A DNA stretch of 17,536 nt, from positions 1 through 17,536 of the forward strand of contig DATBWZ010000014.1 of NCBI GenBank assembly GCA_036514535.1, in the 5' to 3' direction. Under the pieces are notes generated by a model. That model saw only the letters and a program-made list of their open reading frames with translations, made no database searches and had not been told where the DNA came from. The stretch's first letter is position 1; each line of letters starts with the position of its first letter. The stretch comes from DATBWZ01 sp036514535 (lineage in GTDB: Bacteria; JAMCPX01; DATBWZ01). Positions 14,783 to 17,536 of this stretch are shown here, piece by piece. Made by a program: the position numbers and the translations under genes.

Positions 14783-15850
14783 CTACCTCCAGAATACTTT
14801 TATGATTTTTGATGGCTCACTTTCATTTTGAAAAGGGGAATTATCCACGGCTGTGAGCCTGTAAAAATATATGACCTTACGAGTTACTGTGCGGTCAGAA
14901 AATTCTGTGGTTTTCAGAGGCTTGGGATTAAGTTTACTCCAGCCTTTCTTTTCGGATATGCTTCTGTAAATATTGTATCCTTCAAGATCGGACTCAAGCC
15001 CCTGCTCCCATTTTAAACTGATGCCATTTTGTTCGGGTATTGCAATGACCCCGTGGGGTGGAGGCGGCGGCGTGGTATCTTTCGGAGTGAGAACGATCTC
15101 CCTGGATGGAGCGCTTTCTATAAAAGACCCTTCCACAAGCCGGACGCTTCTCACGATATAATAGTATTGCTTGTAGTTCTCCAGATTGGCATCCATATAG
15201 TATTTAAACTGGATTGGTTCGCTGTTAATTGAAAATATGGAATAAAAGTCGCTTTTTTCTGCACGGTAGATATTGTACCCCACAATGTTATGCAAAGGAT
15301 CTCCGTTGACTGAGTTGTCAGGAGGTTTCCACTGAATTAGATTATAGTGATCGCCGCTTTCTCCGCTTATACTGCTGGGGGGGGCAGGCGGAGTATCCCA
15401 TACCGCTTCCGTTATATTGGAATCGGGACTGAGATAACCATATCTATTGTAAGAGATAATCTTATACCGGTACCGCATTCTCTCCTTAAGATTATTATCA
15501 AAAACCTTAAAGCCGCCCGACTCTATTTCTCCGGCGCCTTCGGACGGGTAACTATTAAATACATCGTACATCGGCGCAAATATTTCAAGGCATTTCTCGC
15601 AGGTAAGGCCCACTGGAGATTCGCTCCTCAGTATTTTAAAACCCTTAAGGTTCTCTAATGGCGAATCGTCTATGTTTTTCGTCGGCGGTGTCCAGATGAT
15701 ATATATGCCTTCGTCCCTTATTACCGTTTTCACATCTGTTATTGCCGCAGGAATAATGGTCAGCGGAGGAAGCGGTATTCCCTTTTTTCCACAGGATGGA
15801 AGAGCAGCAAAGAATATTATAAAAAATATAATTCTTAAAAATGGGATCAT
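14783..15850 (-). CDS. Lipoprotein with LptM-like N-terminus and three fibronectin type III domains
   Basis: A 355-residue predicted lipoprotein. Residues 1-19 form a hydrophobic signal peptide ending ALPSC, an acceptable lipobox with acylated C20. The next residues, CGKKGIPLPP, resemble the C-G-x-K-G-P-L-x-x-P motif of LptM/LppL lipoproteins. Three FN3-like units follow at about 36-151, 155-256 and 260-354; the last two each contain a GYNIYR strand, the first the equivalent GFKILR, and a YxY/YxV strand closes each. Domain one has a C84-x-x-C87 pair, and a five-proline run (261-265) sits before domain three. It probably sits at the outer membrane facing the periplasm and binds partners through FN3 units; no enzymatic function is seen. 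Its ATG overlaps the argH stop (ATGA), and lysA follows three bases after. In Pseudomonas the LptM-type gene lppL also precedes lysA-dapF. Confidence 0.85.
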   Translation of the reverse strand: MIPFLRIIFFIIFFAALPSCGKKGIPLPPLTIIPAAITDVKTVIRDEGIYIIWTPPTKNIDDSPLENLKGFKILRSESPVGLTCEKCLEIFAPMYDVFNSYPSEGAGEIESGGFKVFDNNLKERMRYRYKIISYNRYGYLSPDSNITEAVWDTPPAPPSSISGESGDHYNLIQWKPPDNSVNGDPLHNIVGYNIYRAEKSDFYSIFSINSEPIQFKYYMDANLENYKQYYYIVRSVRLVEGSFIESAPSREIVLTPKDTTPPPPPHGVIAIPEQNGISLKWEQGLESDLEGYNIYRSISEKKGWSKLNPKPLKTTEFSDRTVTRKVIYFYRLTAVDNSPFQNESEPSKIIKVFWR

Positions 15851-17241
15851 TTTTTACTATGTTTTAGAATCAGTTCTGCGCGCAGGATTTGTTTGTTTAC
15901 ATTTTTTTTGGAAGTACCGCCCGCTGAGGTTTTAATATTTACTGATGCATGAGGAGACAGCATCCTCATAGCCCCTTTATCAAGGAGTTCCGAAAATTCT
16001 TTAAGCTCGTCGTTGCTCAAATCAGACAAGGTTTTCTTTTTATCTATACAGTATCTCACGATGCTGCCTGCAATGCTGTGGGCTTCGCGAAACGGAATGC
16101 CCTTCCCTACAAGATATTCAGCTATGTCGGTTGCTGTCAGGAATCCATTGCAGGCTTTTTCCATTGTATTTGGGTCAAATTTCACCCTCGGAAACAGTTC
16201 GGCGAGTATTTCAAGGGATGATTTAATTGTATCAGAAGAGTCAAAAATTGCCTCCTTGTCCTCCTGCATATCTCTGTTGTAGGTAAGGGGCAGTCCCTTC
16301 ATTACGGTCAGCAGTCTGAGAAGATTGCCGTATGCCCGTCCGGATTTACCCCTTATTAGTTCAAGAACATCCGGATTCTTTTTGTTTGGCATCATGGAAC
16401 TCCCTGTTGCAAAACTGTCCGGGAGTTCCGCAAAGTTGAATTCCGATGTTGTCCACAGGATAAATTCCTCGGAAAGCCTGGAGATATGCATCATCAGAAC
16501 TGCGCAGGCATAGAGGAAATCAAGCGCAAAATCCCTGTCGCTTACAGAATCCATGCTGTTTATGGTTATCTGCCTAAACCCTGTCAGCTTTGCAACATAT
16601 TCCCTGTCAATTGGAAGGGATGTGCCCGCAATTGCGCCGGCACCGAGCGGCATAATATCCGCTGCCTTGTAGGCAGAATCAAACCTTTCCCAGTCCCGCT
16701 GGAGCATCTCAAAATATGCAAGGAGATGATGGGAGAGCAGCACGGGCTGAGCCCTCTGGAGATGCGTATATCCCGGAAGGATTGCATCCTTATACCTTTT
16801 GCATACGGTTACTATTGCCCTCTGAAGGGTTCTTATAAGGCGTTGTATGTTTATTATCTCATCCCGGAGATATAATTTAATGTCAAAACAAACCTGGTCG
16901 TTTCTGCTGCGGGCTGTATGCAGTTTTTTGCCAACATTGCCAACTTTTTTAATCAGCCTGCTTTCAATATTCATGTGTATGTCCTCTAATTCCGGCGAGG
17001 GCTTAAAAATGCCGCTTGCAATTTCATCCCTGACCTGGTTCAACCCCATGATTATTTTAGAAGATTCTTGCCGGCTAAGCACTCCCTGGCGGGCAAGCAT
17101 TCTTGCGTGGGCAATACTGCCAGCAATATCGTATTTATAAAGCCTTGTGTCAAAATGAACAGAGGAAGTGAATGTTTCAACAATGGGATGAGGCTGTTCT
17201 TTAAATCTCCCGCTCCAGGGCTTTTTTGAATTTATTGACAC
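15847..17241 (-). CDS. argH: Argininosuccinate lyase
   Basis: A 464-residue ArgH of the fumarase/aspartase superfamily, cleaving argininosuccinate to arginine and fumarate. Seen: KPWSGRF (7-13), TARSRNDQ (109-116), PGYTHLQRAQP with general-acid/base H160, and the superfamily signature GSSMMPNKKNP (280-290) with the catalytic serine loop. Length is normal. The start is GTG 17241, three bases after a TATAAT, with no ribosome-binding site. It is the only codon that keeps the conserved KPWSGRF start, because no ATG lies between it and that motif. The mRNA may therefore be leaderless. It is the first gene of the eleven-gene array. Other arginine genes are not in the window. Confidence 0.96.
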   Translation of the reverse strand: MSINSKKPWSGRFKEQPHPIVETFTSSVHFDTRLYKYDIAGSIAHARMLARQGVLSRQESSKIIMGLNQVRDEIASGIFKPSPELEDIHMNIESRLIKKVGNVGKKLHTARSRNDQVCFDIKLYLRDEIINIQRLIRTLQRAIVTVCKRYKDAILPGYTHLQRAQPVLLSHHLLAYFEMLQRDWERFDSAYKAADIMPLGAGAIAGTSLPIDREYVAKLTGFRQITINSMDSVSDRDFALDFLYACAVLMMHISRLSEEFILWTTSEFNFAELPDSFATGSSMMPNKKNPDVLELIRGKSGRAYGNLLRLLTVMKGLPLTYNRDMQEDKEAIFDSSDTIKSSLEILAELFPRVKFDPNTMEKACNGFLTATDIAEYLVGKGIPFREAHSIAGSIVRYCIDKKKTLSDLSNDELKEFSELLDKGAMRMLSPHASVNIKTSAGGTSKKNVNKQILRAELILKHSKK

Positions 17242-17244
17242 AGG

Positions 17245-17275
17245 ATTATATTATATTTTCTCCCAAAAAAGTCAA
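17245..17275 (-). promoter_or_regulatory. Promoter of the argH-dap-rtcB array
   Basis: On the minus strand, TTGACT (17275-17270) is a near-perfect -35. Two overlapping perfect -10 boxes TATAAT follow at 17255-17250 (14 bp spacer) and 17250-17245 (19 bp spacer). The -35 contains the TGA stop codon of the upstream TPR gene. Transcription would start close to or at the GTG of argH (17241). Both spacers are off the 17-bp optimum, so the real start needs mapping. Confidence 0.55.
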
Positions 17276-17536
17276 GGAGATGGCAATCTCTTTTTGTATA
17301 TTTCTGCCCTGGTGTCCAGATATTCCATGTTTTCCGGATCAAGAGACAGCGCTTTTTGGATGTTCTCAATGGCTTTGATTATATTGTTCATCTTCATATA
17401 GAGATATGCAAGATTGTTATAGATATCACCTTTTTTTTCACATCTGGACAATGCATTAAGATACCATTGCTCTGCTTTTTTAAGATTGCCATTTTTGTAA
17501 CAGATATTACCAAGGTTAAAGAGAGGCTCGCAGAAA
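17272..17536 (-). CDS. TPR-repeat protein, C-terminal part (gene enters from right edge)
   Basis: On the minus strand an open frame from the right edge ends at a TGA at 17274-17272. The 87 residues visible contain two to three tetratricopeptide units: a PLFNLGNICYKNGNLKKAE block, an IYNNLAYLYMKMNNIIKAIE block and a KALSLDPEN segment, with the alternating small/large residues typical of TPR helices. TPR proteins mediate protein-protein contacts. What comes before the repeats (signal peptide, membrane helix, enzyme domain) is outside the window, so no role can be assigned. The stop lies 30 nt before the argH start and overlaps its -35 box. Confidence 0.8.
   Translation of the reverse strand, partial: FCEPLFNLGNICYKNGNLKKAEQWYLNALSRCEKKGDIYNNLAYLYMKMNNIIKAIENIQKALSLDPENMEYLDTRAEIYKKRLPSP

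Noticed and set aside
1..17536. Search by eye for tRNA genes, CRISPR arrays, riboswitches and transposases.
   Set aside because: No cloverleaf, regularly spaced repeat, lysine riboswitch-like structured leader or transposase motif was found. The 30-nt gap before argH is too short for a riboswitch.

Overview
The window looks like a bacterial chromosome segment from a Gram-negative, anaerobe-type lineage. The order argH - lipoprotein - lysA - dapF - dapA - dapB, together with an RtcB/archease pair and a lipoprotein signal typical of a two-membrane cell, best fits Nitrospirota or a deltaproteobacterial relative. That placement is inferred from family knowledge and gene order, not from a database search. 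No tRNA, rRNA, CRISPR array or transposase was seen.

Left part (1-5477, plus strand) is an AT-rich surface-polysaccharide segment with four GT4-type glycosyltransferase genes, the first cut by the window edge. Between the second and third lie two accessory items: a 46-codon remnant of a paralogue of the third glycosyltransferase that has suffered two internal deletions (2167-2307), and a minimal nucleotidyltransferase/HEPN pair (2336-3066) of the MntA/HepT toxin-antitoxin type with its own promoter-like sequence. The third glycosyltransferase carries an in-frame C/G-tract palindrome in its interdomain linker. Several genes here have no clear Shine-Dalgarno sequence, and some have a TATAAT box almost touching the start codon.

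The plus-strand segment converges at about 5478-5499 with minus-strand genes. A 147-residue, four-helix membrane protein of unknown function (5500-5943) has its own extended -10 box. From 17241 down to 6044 there is one tightly packed eleven-gene array on the minus strand: argH, an FN3 lipoprotein with an LptM-like N-terminus, lysA, dapF, dapA, dapB, an AI-2E/PerM-family permease, an HDAC-family deacetylase, archease, rtcB and a panE-like ketopantoate reductase. Gaps are 0-20 nt or 1-4 nt overlaps, except 39 nt before the deacetylase gene. A promoter lies just before argH, and its -35 box overlaps the stop codon of a TPR-protein gene that enters from the right edge.

Functionally, the array joins the last step of arginine synthesis, four steps of the diaminopimelate/lysine pathway (DAP is also used for peptidoglycan), RNA ligation/repair (RtcB with its activator archease) and one step of pantothenate synthesis. 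The glycosyltransferases probably build a variable cell-surface glycan. The most unusual points are the glycosyltransferase remnant whose repeats bracket the MNT/HEPN pair, the in-frame palindrome, and the LptM-like FN3 lipoprotein in the genomic slot that LptM/LppL occupies in Proteobacteria.
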